A stretch of DNA of 64,000 nt from Lachnospiraceae bacterium (lineage in GTDB: Bacteria; Bacillota; Clostridia; Lachnospirales; Lachnospiraceae): assembly GCA_024403255.1 (NCBI GenBank), contig JAKSSE010000001.1, forward strand, positions 1 through 64,000. The letters are read 5' to 3'. How positions within the stretch are numbered: position 1 is the first letter of the stretch; the number at the start of each line of letters is the position of its first letter. Both the position numbers and the translations under genes were made by a program. This document shows positions 25,380-32,627 of this stretch, piece after piece. The notes under the pieces are model-generated. The model worked only from the letters and a program-made list of their open reading frames with translations. It made no database searches and was not told the DNA's origin.

Positions 25380-28097
25380 ATGAAAAAGATAAATAAGAAA
25401 ATTCTATACATGGTTATAAATGTGTCAATGGTTCTTCTTATTGCCTTCACATCAGTTGCGCTTAATCCGTACGTTGTAATGGCAGTGGAAGATCCAGACC
25501 CAATAGAGGAGCCTGTTTCGGATCCGGAGCCAGACCCAGATCCAATTCCCGATCCGGATCCAGTACCTACACCGGCTCCTACACCAGGTCCATCGGATCC
25601 AAGCTTTATTGATCCGGTTCCGGCACCAACACCAGAGCTTGTGACAGAAATTTCAGTTAATACCAGGGTAGTAAGTTTTGGTGAAGTAGATCAGGGAAGT
25701 ACTACTGTTGATTTTAAACCTGTAATTGTTACAAATACAGGTACAGCAACTGTAAACCTTATCTATCAGCTTGATGGAACAGCCTATGAGGTGAATGCTT
25801 CTGGTCCAATGTCATTAGCTCCAAGCCAGTCAACTACTATTTATGTGAAATTGAAATCGGAGCAGGAAATTGGCGCTTATACTGGAGGCCTTGTACTTAT
25901 CCCTAATGGTGATACTACAAAATCTATAACAGTTGGACTTACCGGACAGATTGTAAATAAGGCGCCATACATTACTTATATGGCTGTTGTGCCTGGCCGT
26001 GTAACCTTATCACCAGGAAGCAGTTATTCATTCTCAGCTGATGTAAAAGGTAAAAACAACCCAGACACCAGAGTAAACTGGAAAGTTGGTGGTAATACCA
26101 GTGCAAATACCAAGATTGATAATAGCGGTAACCTTGTAGTCGGTAATGATGAAACTGCTAAAAGTTTTCAGGTTATCATTACTTCAGTAATGGATCCTGA
26201 TGTATGGGAATTTGGTATCGTAGATGTTGAGTCGGGAAAATATTCTGTTACAACAAGATCAAACCCATCAGACGGTGGTACTACAAGTGGTGGAAAGACT
26301 GTTAAGTCTGGAAGTGATGTAGAACTTCTTGCAGCACCAAATAATGGATATAAGTTTGTAAACTGGACTATTGATGGAAATGCGGTTTCAAGCGACCAGA
26401 AATATGTTCTTAAGAATGTTAAAAAGAATACAGAAGTAGTAGCAAACTTTGCTCAGACTAACTGTTATGTAAAAGTAAAAGCTAACCACCCAGAAGGTGG
26501 TAAGATTTCAGACAGTGTCAACGTATTATACGGTACAAGCACTAAACTTAAGGCAAAACCAAATAGTGGGTTTGAGTTTAAAGGCTGGTATGAGGATGAC
26601 GAAAGAATCTCTAAAAAGGAGGAATTTGTTCTTGAGAACATTACTTCAAATAGAGAGATTGTAGCTAAATTTGAAAGAACATCCTACGCAATTAATGTAG
26701 GTGTCTATCCAGATAAGACAGGTGTTGTATTTGGCGCAGGAAATTATGCTAAGGGCTCTACCGTTACACTTACAGCAAAGCCAATTGATGGATACACTTT
26801 TGATGGCTGGGTATATAACAACGATGTTGTAAGTAAAAATACAGATATTACAATTTCTAACATAGGCCAGGATTTCTCGCTTACAGCTACCTTTAAGAAG
26901 AAAGGTGCAACTGTCTATAATATTAAATCGTCCGTAGCAGAAGGACAGGGTAAGATTACTCCATCTGGCAACAATAGTTTTGTTCAGGGAGATAATGTTA
27001 CCTACAGATTTGTACCATCAAATGGATATGTGATTTCAGCAGTAATTGTTGATGGAACAAATGTTGGTGCAGTATCAAGCTACACATTTGATAAGCTTGC
27101 AGCAGGACACAATATAAGTGTTAAGTTTGCAAAGACTGCTACACCTGGTGGTAAAGACCCTGCAACACCAGCAGATAAGAAGGGTGATGAAGAGACCAAG
27201 AAAGAAAAAGAGGAAACTGCAAAAGAATTAGAGGAGACTTTTGAAAAGCCTGATGCTGATGCAGAGGAACTTGACCAGCTTGATCCAGAGGAAATGGCAG
27301 AGTTCTACGGATATGCTGATGCCGTTGGTGTACTTCAGGAACTTGATATAACTGAAAGCGAAGCAAGAGAGTTAATTCGTCAAAGACAGGATCGACTTCT
27401 TCTTGAAAAGGCTGCAGAAAATCAGTTCTTGGCTGTTTCTGTAAATAATGACTACTCTAGCAATGCAAGAGAAACTGAGGAAAAGAGCTACTTTGAGGTT
27501 GCTTCTATCCCTAACCTTGGCGATGTAGTAGATGGAATTCTTACGGAAGAAGAGAAGATTGAATGCTTCAAGGGTAATCCAATCCAGGTTAACATGAACA
27601 TCTTCTCAAACAATCAGTTCCAGACCAAAGATGATAAGGAAATGGCACGTCTTGCCTCAAAGAATCATATGGTTGTTGGAAACTTCTTTGAAGCTGTTCT
27701 TATGAAGAGCAATTCAGGAAGAACCGAGTGCGTAACTGAGCTTTCAGTACCAATGCAGATTGTTCTTGAGATTCCTAATAACATTAAGGCTGAAGGAAGA
27801 GAGTTCTGCATCTTAAGAGCTCATCAGACCGCAGATGGAACTGAATATGAATTCCTTGATAACGAATCAAATGATTCAGACAAGATCATGTTCACAACAG
27901 ACAGATTTTCATCTTATGCAATCTGCTACAAGGGTGGAAAGTCTACAGGACTTACAATGATGAAAGCAGTAAACACTATCATTGTTGTTCTTATCATAAT
28001 CCTTGGATTAGCAGTATCATTACTTCTTTTAATCTTTGTAAATGAGTCAAATAAACGCAAGGCAAGAAAAGCCCATGCAGCTCATAACAAGAAATAA
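25380..28097 (+). CDS. Large surface protein with InlB-type repeats and C-terminal membrane anchor
   Basis: 905 aa, RBS AGGAGG. A signal peptide (1 to about 36) is followed by a Pro/Asp-rich spacer (~37-85, PDP-type repeats), a Hydin/choice-of-anchor-like beta domain (~95-195), an Ig-like domain (~197-285), and four tandem InlB B-repeat-type (Flg_new_2-like) units (~288-590). Each unit has the GYKFVNW or GFEFKGW pattern and ends in a VxxxFxxT-type strand. A charged Glu/Lys linker and a ~270-aa globular region follow, then one TM helix (~866-887) and a basic tail (NKRKARKAHAAHNKK). There is no LPXTG motif. The architecture suggests a wall-spanning adhesin or extracellular binding protein anchored in the membrane. 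Ligand unknown. Monocistronic, with a strong terminator. Confidence 0.8.
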   Translation: MKKINKKILYMVINVSMVLLIAFTSVALNPYVVMAVEDPDPIEEPVSDPEPDPDPIPDPDPVPTPAPTPGPSDPSFIDPVPAPTPELVTEISVNTRVVSFGEVDQGSTTVDFKPVIVTNTGTATVNLIYQLDGTAYEVNASGPMSLAPSQSTTIYVKLKSEQEIGAYTGGLVLIPNGDTTKSITVGLTGQIVNKAPYITYMAVVPGRVTLSPGSSYSFSADVKGKNNPDTRVNWKVGGNTSANTKIDNSGNLVVGNDETAKSFQVIITSVMDPDVWEFGIVDVESGKYSVTTRSNPSDGGTTSGGKTVKSGSDVELLAAPNNGYKFVNWTIDGNAVSSDQKYVLKNVKKNTEVVANFAQTNCYVKVKANHPEGGKISDSVNVLYGTSTKLKAKPNSGFEFKGWYEDDERISKKEEFVLENITSNREIVAKFERTSYAINVGVYPDKTGVVFGAGNYAKGSTVTLTAKPIDGYTFDGWVYNNDVVSKNTDITISNIGQDFSLTATFKKKGATVYNIKSSVAEGQGKITPSGNNSFVQGDNVTYRFVPSNGYVISAVIVDGTNVGAVSSYTFDKLAAGHNISVKFAKTATPGGKDPATPADKKGDEETKKEKEETAKELEETFEKPDADAEELDQLDPEEMAEFYGYADAVGVLQELDITESEARELIRQRQDRLLLEKAAENQFLAVSVNNDYSSNARETEEKSYFEVASIPNLGDVVDGILTEEEKIECFKGNPIQVNMNIFSNNQFQTKDDKEMARLASKNHMVVGNFFEAVLMKSNSGRTECVTELSVPMQIVLEIPNNIKAEGREFCILRAHQTADGTEYEFLDNESNDSDKIMFTTDRFSSYAICYKGGKSTGLTMMKAVNTIIVVLIIILGLAVSLLLLIFVNESNKRKARKAHAAHNKK

Positions 28098-28110
28098 TAG
28101 TGATGTCCCA

Positions 28111-28140
28111 AAAACTCCTGCACAATAGTGCAGGAGTTTT
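28111..28140 (+). terminator. Terminator of the surface protein gene
   Basis: AAAACTCCTGCAC (28111-28123), loop AATA, GTGCAGGAGTTTT (28128-28140): perfect 13-bp stem with built-in A/T tails. Confidence 0.93.
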
Positions 28141-28147
28141 GAACTCT

Positions 28148-28174
28148 GGGGACGGGGGTTTGGGTTCATAAAAG
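28148..28174 (+). repeat. Divergent copy of the GGGGACGGGG intergenic repeat
   Basis: GGGGACGGGG at 28148-28157 continues GTTTGGGTTCATAAAAG. It parallels the reverse complement of the two-copy repeat at 29369 and 32156 (GGGGACGGGGTTAGGGACTC then ATAAAA). It differs by a one-base insertion and several substitutions, and lacks the hairpin arm of those copies. Confidence 0.5.
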
Positions 28175-28257
28175 ACATGTCCTAAATATGTGTTGAAAAA
28201 TATAGGCTCGTATGTAATAATTTTTTTTAGTATTACGCTCATAAAGGAGGATATGAA

Positions 28258-28653
28258 ATGGGTTTTTCAGATGCAATGGGAATGAAGATGGTTAAGATTC
28301 AGACTAAAGAAAAGTTGGACATCGAAGGATTCTATAACAAAATTAAAGACATAGAATTTGAAGCAGGTGTTCCAGAGTATACAAAACATGGTTTTGCATA
28401 TCTTATAGCATTTCCTAAGGTTGATAATGAAAACCAGGTTTGGATTACTGGAAATAAGGGTAAATTCATTATCCAGAGAAGTACAATGATTGCTGGTGTG
28501 GGTAATATGCTTGAGAGCAGCATTAAGGCTGGAATAAAGGATAAACTTACTTTTGGCATTTCAGGAATGAAATCAACATTTGGTGAACCAAAGAAACAGT
28601 GCATGGCTCAGGTTGATGAGATTGCTGAAAAGATTAAGGCACTTGATATTTAG
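28258..28653 (+). CDS. Hypothetical protein, 131 aa
   Basis: Strong RBS AAAGGAGG before the ATG. A small soluble protein, no signal peptide or TM helix. It has a mixed alpha/beta pattern, one Cys, and a start MGFSDAMGMKMVKIQTKEK with a conserved-looking EFEAGVPEYTKHGFAYLIAFP stretch split by a short turn. I do not recognise the family. It lies between the surface protein and a zinc-ribbon membrane protein and has its own terminator, so it is probably monocistronic. It reads as a well-formed gene with codon use like its neighbours. Confidence 0.7.
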   Translation: MGFSDAMGMKMVKIQTKEKLDIEGFYNKIKDIEFEAGVPEYTKHGFAYLIAFPKVDNENQVWITGNKGKFIIQRSTMIAGVGNMLESSIKAGIKDKLTFGISGMKSTFGEPKKQCMAQVDEIAEKIKALDI

Positions 28654-28662
28654 GTAAAACAA

Positions 28663-28694
28663 AGGGACGCTCCTTGAAAGAAGCGTCCCTCTTT
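28663..28694 (+). terminator. Terminator after the 131-aa gene
   Basis: AGGGACGCT (28663-28671) pairs with AGCGTCCCT (28682-28690) across a 10-nt loop, then CTTT. The TTG at 28674 in its loop is not a credible start for the next gene. Confidence 0.8.
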
Positions 28695-28712
28695 ATTAGA
28701 GGTAGAAAAGAC

Positions 28713-29351
28713 ATGTTATTTTTGTTATTTGTTGTATTTGTAGTTGTTGTTATTCTTTATTACAGAGGTAAGGCAAAATATCAGGAGGCACATCCAAGAA
28801 ACTGTGCTGTATGTAATAAACTTATTCCTACAGGAATAGAACTTGCAGATAGTGGCGTTATGTGTGAGACCTGTGGTGAGTTTACTTATGGCGAAAAACA
28901 GATGCGTATTGATCGATTAAGAGTACATAAGGATATAAAGAAGGTTACAGCAGCTGAAGCAAAAGCATTTCTTGAGAGTATTCCTGAAAGAAACGAGATT
29001 CTTAATAGATTCACAGCTACTACTTATTCTCCATCAGGCAAAATTGCTGTAGATGAGGCAAATGGCCTTATTAGAGTAAATGACGGCTTTGTTCACAAAA
29101 TTAGTGATATTGAATCGTTCCGCGTTGAATGTGAATTTGATCCTGGTGATTCGCATGATACTGGAAAATATACCGGTGGTCATATAGAAATTGATTACAA
29201 TGATTTATATATGACTGATGATGTGAGAAAGAAAGTAGATGAAAAACTCTTTGATGTAGCTACCATCAATTCAGTAAAGAAGGCTTATGAAGATGAAGTA
29301 GAATTCCTTGAAAAAATTTCAGGAAAGAAATGTAAGGCTATGAAGCTGTAA
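28713..29351 (+). CDS. Membrane-anchored zinc-ribbon protein (DUF4428-like)
   Basis: ATG at 28713 with GAGGTAG upstream; 212 aa. An N-terminal TM helix (MLFLLFVVFVVVVILYY) is followed by a four-Cys ribbon CAVC...CETC, then a soluble domain with FTATTYSPSGKIAVDEANGLI and ISDIESFRVECEF, a pattern I associate with DUF4428-type Lachnospiraceae proteins. The C-terminus repeats Lys/Glu and ends in KKCKAMKL. With no second TM helix, most of the protein is cytoplasmic or extracytoplasmic depending on the orientation of the helix; the positive residues (RGKAK) just after it favour a cytoplasmic C-terminus. Function unknown. Confidence 0.65.
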   Translation: MLFLLFVVFVVVVILYYRGKAKYQEAHPRNCAVCNKLIPTGIELADSGVMCETCGEFTYGEKQMRIDRLRVHKDIKKVTAAEAKAFLESIPERNEILNRFTATTYSPSGKIAVDEANGLIRVNDGFVHKISDIESFRVECEFDPGDSHDTGKYTGGHIEIDYNDLYMTDDVRKKVDEKLFDVATINSVKKAYEDEVEFLEKISGKKCKAMKL

Positions 29352-29368
29352 GATAATTAATCCAGTAA

Positions 29369-29428
29369 AAAAGCTCTGCAATCGCAGAGCTTTTTTTATG
29401 AGTCCCTAACCCCGTCCCCAAAAGCTCA
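29369..29428. repeat. 60-bp convergent-terminator repeat, copy A
   Basis: Aligned without gaps to 32156-32215, 54 of 60 bases agree. The left half is a hairpin, AAAAGCTCTGC / GCAGAGCTTTT, that acts as a terminator for the gene to the left. The right half is the constant CTAACCCCGTCCCCAAAAG followed by CTCA. It lies between two convergent genes, and the stop codon of the HD-GYP gene (TCA in reverse, 29426-29428) is its last codon. Confidence 0.8.
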
Positions 29429-31141
29429 GTTATTGCTGTAGTAGCTTTCGAGTTCAGTTTTGCAGGAAAGAAATACCTTTGTTAAATTCTCATCAAAATG
29501 AGTACCTGCACCCTTTTTTATAATGTCAAATGCTTCGTCACTGGAAAGGGCATCTTTGTAACATCTCTTTGATACTAATGCATCATAAACATCTGCCAGT
29601 GCCATAATTCTGGCTTCTACAGGGATTTCCTCGCCTTTAAGACCTGCTGGATATCCAGTGCCATCCATTTTTTCGTGATGATAGTGTGCAACGTTTTCAG
29701 CAACCTTAATAAATTCTGGTTCCTCAACATCTGCTAATACTTTGTTAACCATATTGAACCCAATCTCTGGATGCTTCTTCATAGCGATAAAATCCTCACT
29801 GCTAAGTTCTGAATTTTTTCTAAGAATTGCATCCTCTATCCCGAGCTTTCCTAAGTCATGCATAGGTGCACTACTTATAATATTATCAAGAAATTCATCG
29901 TCAAAGCCCAAATCTGAAGCTCTAAGCTTATCAGCAAATATTTTAAGAACCTCGCTGGTTCTCTTGATATGACCACCGGTGCTTAAATCTCTGGATTCAA
30001 TCATCTCTGCCATTCCAAGAATAACTTTTTGCTGAATGTCTTTGATTTTTCTGGTCTTTTCTTCGACCTCTTTGGTAAGTTCCTCATTGTATCTTTCTGT
30101 AAGAACAAGAATTTTCTGGCGGTCTGTATCATCTTTAAGCTTTATGGTGTATCCTTCGAGCTTACCAAAGGCATTTGTCACACCATAAATTTCACCCACA
30201 TAATATCTGTCACCAACCATAAATGTATCGATAGGTACAGTCAGAATATCTTTTTTGAGACTCCTATGATACTTCATCTCTAATGAAGAAATATTGCTAA
30301 TAACATTCTCAAGATCGTGGCTGCAGTATGAAATTTTCTGGCCAATGATGTAGTTTCTTAATTCTGGAAAAACGCTTTCCATAAATTCATTACATCCCTT
30401 GTAAGTAAAGTTTCTGTCAAAAGTCATAAAGCCAACGCTCGAGAAAACTTCATCCATAATATTCTTATTTTCCTGAACAGTGTACAAGTCAGAATCATAT
30501 ACCGGTATTAAAGAACCAAGCATTAATACAACATATACAAATGGGACTAATTCGAATCCTAAATCAACAATTCTTTCTACTACATATACTCCTAATGCAA
30601 ATGTTACAAATATTAACATGATGAATAAGGATTTTTTATTTACAGATTTTTTCCTAAGAAGAGCATAGTTCGCAGCAATTATTGATGCAACAAAATATAT
30701 AAACATCATCATAGGGAAAAGAAAATGTAGTGTTCCACATTCTTCAGAAATAATACAAACACCATCAACTGTATGAGTTGTAATATTCTTATAAAAGAGT
30801 TCAGATTTATCCATTGTGCATACAAGATAATATATAAATCCCTGAACGATGACTAATAACACACAAGCGTAGTTGCTTATATAGATGTGGCATATTTCAA
30901 GTATCAAAAAGAAATAGAAGACTGGTAAAAATACACCGCCAAACAGCGCAATTTTGTGAGCCATAATAGCTTCTTCATAATCTTCAGATATCGACACAAA
31001 ATAAAATCCCAGGTTAGAGGTTATTACGATAAGCAAATTAAAGAACTGAATGGTGCTATTTCTTACGTCATATATTTTTAACCAGAAAAACATTCCTATT
31101 GATATTATTAAACATCCAAGATACATATATTCCATTCCCAT
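29426..31141 (-). CDS. HD-GYP c-di-GMP phosphodiesterase with 7TM sensor region
   Basis: ATG at 31141 (AAAGGAG 9 nt upstream on this strand); an upstream in-frame ATG at 31264 would add 41 unlikely residues. ~571 aa. The N-terminal ~220 residues are a seven-helix membrane module like that of the hybrid kinase at 2003-4231, sharing the LGFELVPFVYV / LGFDILPCGYV type join. A PAS-like domain follows (~235-345), then a short coiled coil and the HD-GYP domain: HDLGK near 429-433 and HHEKMDGTGYPAGL near 485-498, with the DVYDALVSKR segment. The metal-binding and GYP residues look intact, so it should hydrolyse c-di-GMP. Its signal is unknown. It stands alone between two copies of an intergenic repeat. 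Confidence 0.92.
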   Translation of the reverse strand: MGMEYMYLGCLIISIGMFFWLKIYDVRNSTIQFFNLLIVITSNLGFYFVSISEDYEEAIMAHKIALFGGVFLPVFYFFLILEICHIYISNYACVLLVIVQGFIYYLVCTMDKSELFYKNITTHTVDGVCIISEECGTLHFLFPMMMFIYFVASIIAANYALLRKKSVNKKSLFIMLIFVTFALGVYVVERIVDLGFELVPFVYVVLMLGSLIPVYDSDLYTVQENKNIMDEVFSSVGFMTFDRNFTYKGCNEFMESVFPELRNYIIGQKISYCSHDLENVISNISSLEMKYHRSLKKDILTVPIDTFMVGDRYYVGEIYGVTNAFGKLEGYTIKLKDDTDRQKILVLTERYNEELTKEVEEKTRKIKDIQQKVILGMAEMIESRDLSTGGHIKRTSEVLKIFADKLRASDLGFDDEFLDNIISSAPMHDLGKLGIEDAILRKNSELSSEDFIAMKKHPEIGFNMVNKVLADVEEPEFIKVAENVAHYHHEKMDGTGYPAGLKGEEIPVEARIMALADVYDALVSKRCYKDALSSDEAFDIIKKGAGTHFDENLTKVFLSCKTELESYYSNN

Positions 31142-31297
31142 GGATTTATTCTCCTTTATAATCAAGTGCATTTTGGGAACTTTATTGTTCCATTTGATTA
31201 TGTATACGTGCCAGATTATAAAGTGGCTACTTTGGGGGAATGACTTATATTTCGTTATTTTCATACCTGTATTTTATCTTTCTTTTAATCCTTCATA

Positions 31298-31355
31298 TGA
31301 TATAATGGACTAGACATCAAGGGCCCACATTAACATGAGGTATTATTTTGATGTC
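31298..31355 (+). promoter_or_regulatory. Promoter and start-codon-pairing inverted repeat of the Rpn-type gene
   Basis: Extended -10 TGATATAAT (31298-31306). The likely transcript start is about 31313, exactly where GACATCAA (31313-31320) begins. This arm is the perfect reverse complement of TTGATGTC (31348-31355), which contains the ATG at 31351. A GGGCCC lies between. The mRNA 5' end could therefore fold over its own start codon. Confidence 0.5.
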
Positions 31356-32151
31356 AAAATATAACGAAAAAACTCTGAACAGAGCAAAAAGTCTACGATT
31401 AATTGACGATGCTTTTTTCAGGCTAGTAGGTGCACGTAAAAAAGTGTGCCAGGAAATTCTAAGAACGCTACTCACTGATGATAATCTTGTCGTAAAAGAA
31501 GTTACAGTTCAAAAAACTGAAGTGAGTATCTATCGAGAGTTAGTTTTAGATGCTTTATGCACTCTTGGTGATGGTTCTTTATGTAATATTGAAGTACAGA
31601 AGTCTGATGCAAACAACGATATTAAAAGAGCACGATTTCATGCCTCTCTCATTACATCAAACCATACACCTAAAAAAACTTCGTTTGACAATATTCCAAA
31701 TGTAAAAATCATATATATTACAGAATATGATGTTTTGGGAAACGGTCAGGCAGTTACGCATATTTCAAGATGCCAATTAGTCAGAAATACATATAAGCCA
31801 GTCAATGATGGAGAAGACATCTTTTTTGCAAACGCTGCAAGTAAACAACGAAATAAGCAATCACATTTACTAAAACTCTTTCTTAAAAGTGACAGTTTTT
31901 ATGATGAAGCATATCCTGCTTTAAGTAGAACTGTTAAACACTTTAAGGATTCAAAGAAAGGACGTGATCAAATGTGTCAATCTATAGAAGAATACGCCGC
32001 TGAAAGTTCAATTGATGCTATTATCAAAACATGTTTAGCACATAAGGACTCCCTTGAGCAAACAATACAATTCGTCAAGTATCAGTTTTCTGAAGCTACT
32101 AATGAACTAATCACAGACAGATATCATCTATTATCTGGAGTAACTCAATAA
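31351..32151 (+). CDS. Rpn-family recombination-promoting nuclease/PDDEXK transposase-like protein
   Basis: 266 aa from the ATG at 31351 (ATGAGG ten nt upstream; a TTG at 31348 is adjacent and less likely). Family features: an N-terminal KSLRLIDDAFFRLVGARKK region, then LVLDALCTLGDGSLCNIEVQKSD, which carries the D and E-x-Q of this PD-(D/E)XK subgroup, and a helical C-terminus. These proteins are very common in Lachnospiraceae, often as many paralogues, and E. coli RpnA is a DNA endonuclease that raises recombination. No inverted repeats typical of an IS surround it. Function here may be nuclease or a domesticated relative. Confidence 0.85.
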   Translation: MSKYNEKTLNRAKSLRLIDDAFFRLVGARKKVCQEILRTLLTDDNLVVKEVTVQKTEVSIYRELVLDALCTLGDGSLCNIEVQKSDANNDIKRARFHASLITSNHTPKKTSFDNIPNVKIIYITEYDVLGNGQAVTHISRCQLVRNTYKPVNDGEDIFFANAASKQRNKQSHLLKLFLKSDSFYDEAYPALSRTVKHFKDSKKGRDQMCQSIEEYAAESSIDAIIKTCLAHKDSLEQTIQFVKYQFSEATNELITDRYHLLSGVTQ

Positions 32152-32155
32152 CTAC

Positions 32156-32215
32156 AAAAGCTCTGCAACCGCAGAGCTTTTGTAATGAACCTCTAACCCC
32201 GTCCCCAAAAGCTCA
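32156..32215. repeat. 60-bp convergent-terminator repeat, copy B
   Basis: Second copy (54/60 to copy A at 29369-29428). Hairpin arms AAAAGCTCTGC and GCAGAGCTTTT, then CTAACCCCGTCCCCAAAAG followed by CTCA. It again lies in a convergent space, here between the Rpn-type gene and the minus-strand ribbon-helix-helix gene. Confidence 0.8.
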
Positions 32216-32221
32216 TCAATA

Positions 32222-32250
32222 AAAAAACTGGCATTATTTGCCAGTTTTTT
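32222..32250. terminator. Bidirectional terminator, stop codon in loop
   Basis: AAAAAACTGGCA (32222-32233), loop TTATT, TGCCAGTTTTTT (32239-32250). The stop of the minus-strand gene (TTA in reverse, 32234-32236) is in the loop, the same layout as at 4215-4240. Confidence 0.85.
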
Positions 32251-32398
32251 TGATTTCGGAATCGTATTTTTTTATTGCCTGTCTTATTAAGTATAAGACT
32301 TCTCCGTTGATGGAACGACCATCATAATCAGCTAATTCTTTTAGCTTAGTATGAGTTTCAGAATCTATTCTTAAACCTAAGTGTTTATTTTTATCCAT
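32234..32398 (-). CDS. Small ribbon-helix-helix DNA-binding protein, 54 aa
   Basis: Minus-strand ATG at 32398 after GAGAGGT; 54 residues plus stop. The sequence LGLRIDSETHTKLKELADYD begins the RHH beta strand and helix A, and GRSINGEVLYLIRQAIKKY is helix B of the Arc/MetJ fold, which binds operators as dimers. Its length and start are typical of antitoxin or autoregulated plasmid-type repressors. Two copies of a 16-bp sequence (32411-32426 inverted, 32460-32475) lie just upstream and are probable operators. No toxin is adjacent: the neighbour across the divergent promoter is an exonuclease. High confidence in fold, low in partner. Confidence 0.8.
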   Translation of the reverse strand: MDKNKHLGLRIDSETHTKLKELADYDGRSINGEVLYLIRQAIKKYDSEIKKTGK

Positions 32399-32410
32399 AA
32401 CTACCTCTCG

Positions 32411-32479
32411 ACTTATTTTAAGTACATTTTAAGGACGTGATATGATAAAATGTTGTAAGTGTACTTAAAATAAGTACAC
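32411..32479. promoter_or_regulatory. Paired operator-like sites between RHH gene and exonuclease
   Basis: TGTACTTAAAATAAGT at 32460-32475 occurs as its exact reverse complement at 32411-32426. The right site extends to a 21-bp perfect palindrome (32459-32479; arms GTGTACTT and AAGTACAC around a five-base centre AAAAT). The left site keeps only the inner arms. The spacing, ~49 nt centre to centre, would put two dimers on nearly the same DNA face. Likely the RHH protein's autoregulatory sites, possibly also acting on the exonuclease. Confidence 0.65.
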
Positions 32480-32627
32480 AAAATATATGGATAGAAGTAA
32501 AAAATTATAAAAGTGAATAGAGTAAAATTTTTTGTTTGTTAGGTGAAATAAGATACGAGAAAGATTTAGAAACTCGTAAAATGCCTATAGTATTTTGGGT
32601 TTTAGGTTTATAGAAAGAAAATGGATT

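Noticed and set aside
31351-32151. Insertion sequence around the Rpn-type gene
   Set aside because: The 60-bp repeats at the two sides are in the same orientation, also enclose HD-GYP, and act as terminators; no terminal inverted repeats or target duplication bounded tightly on the gene.
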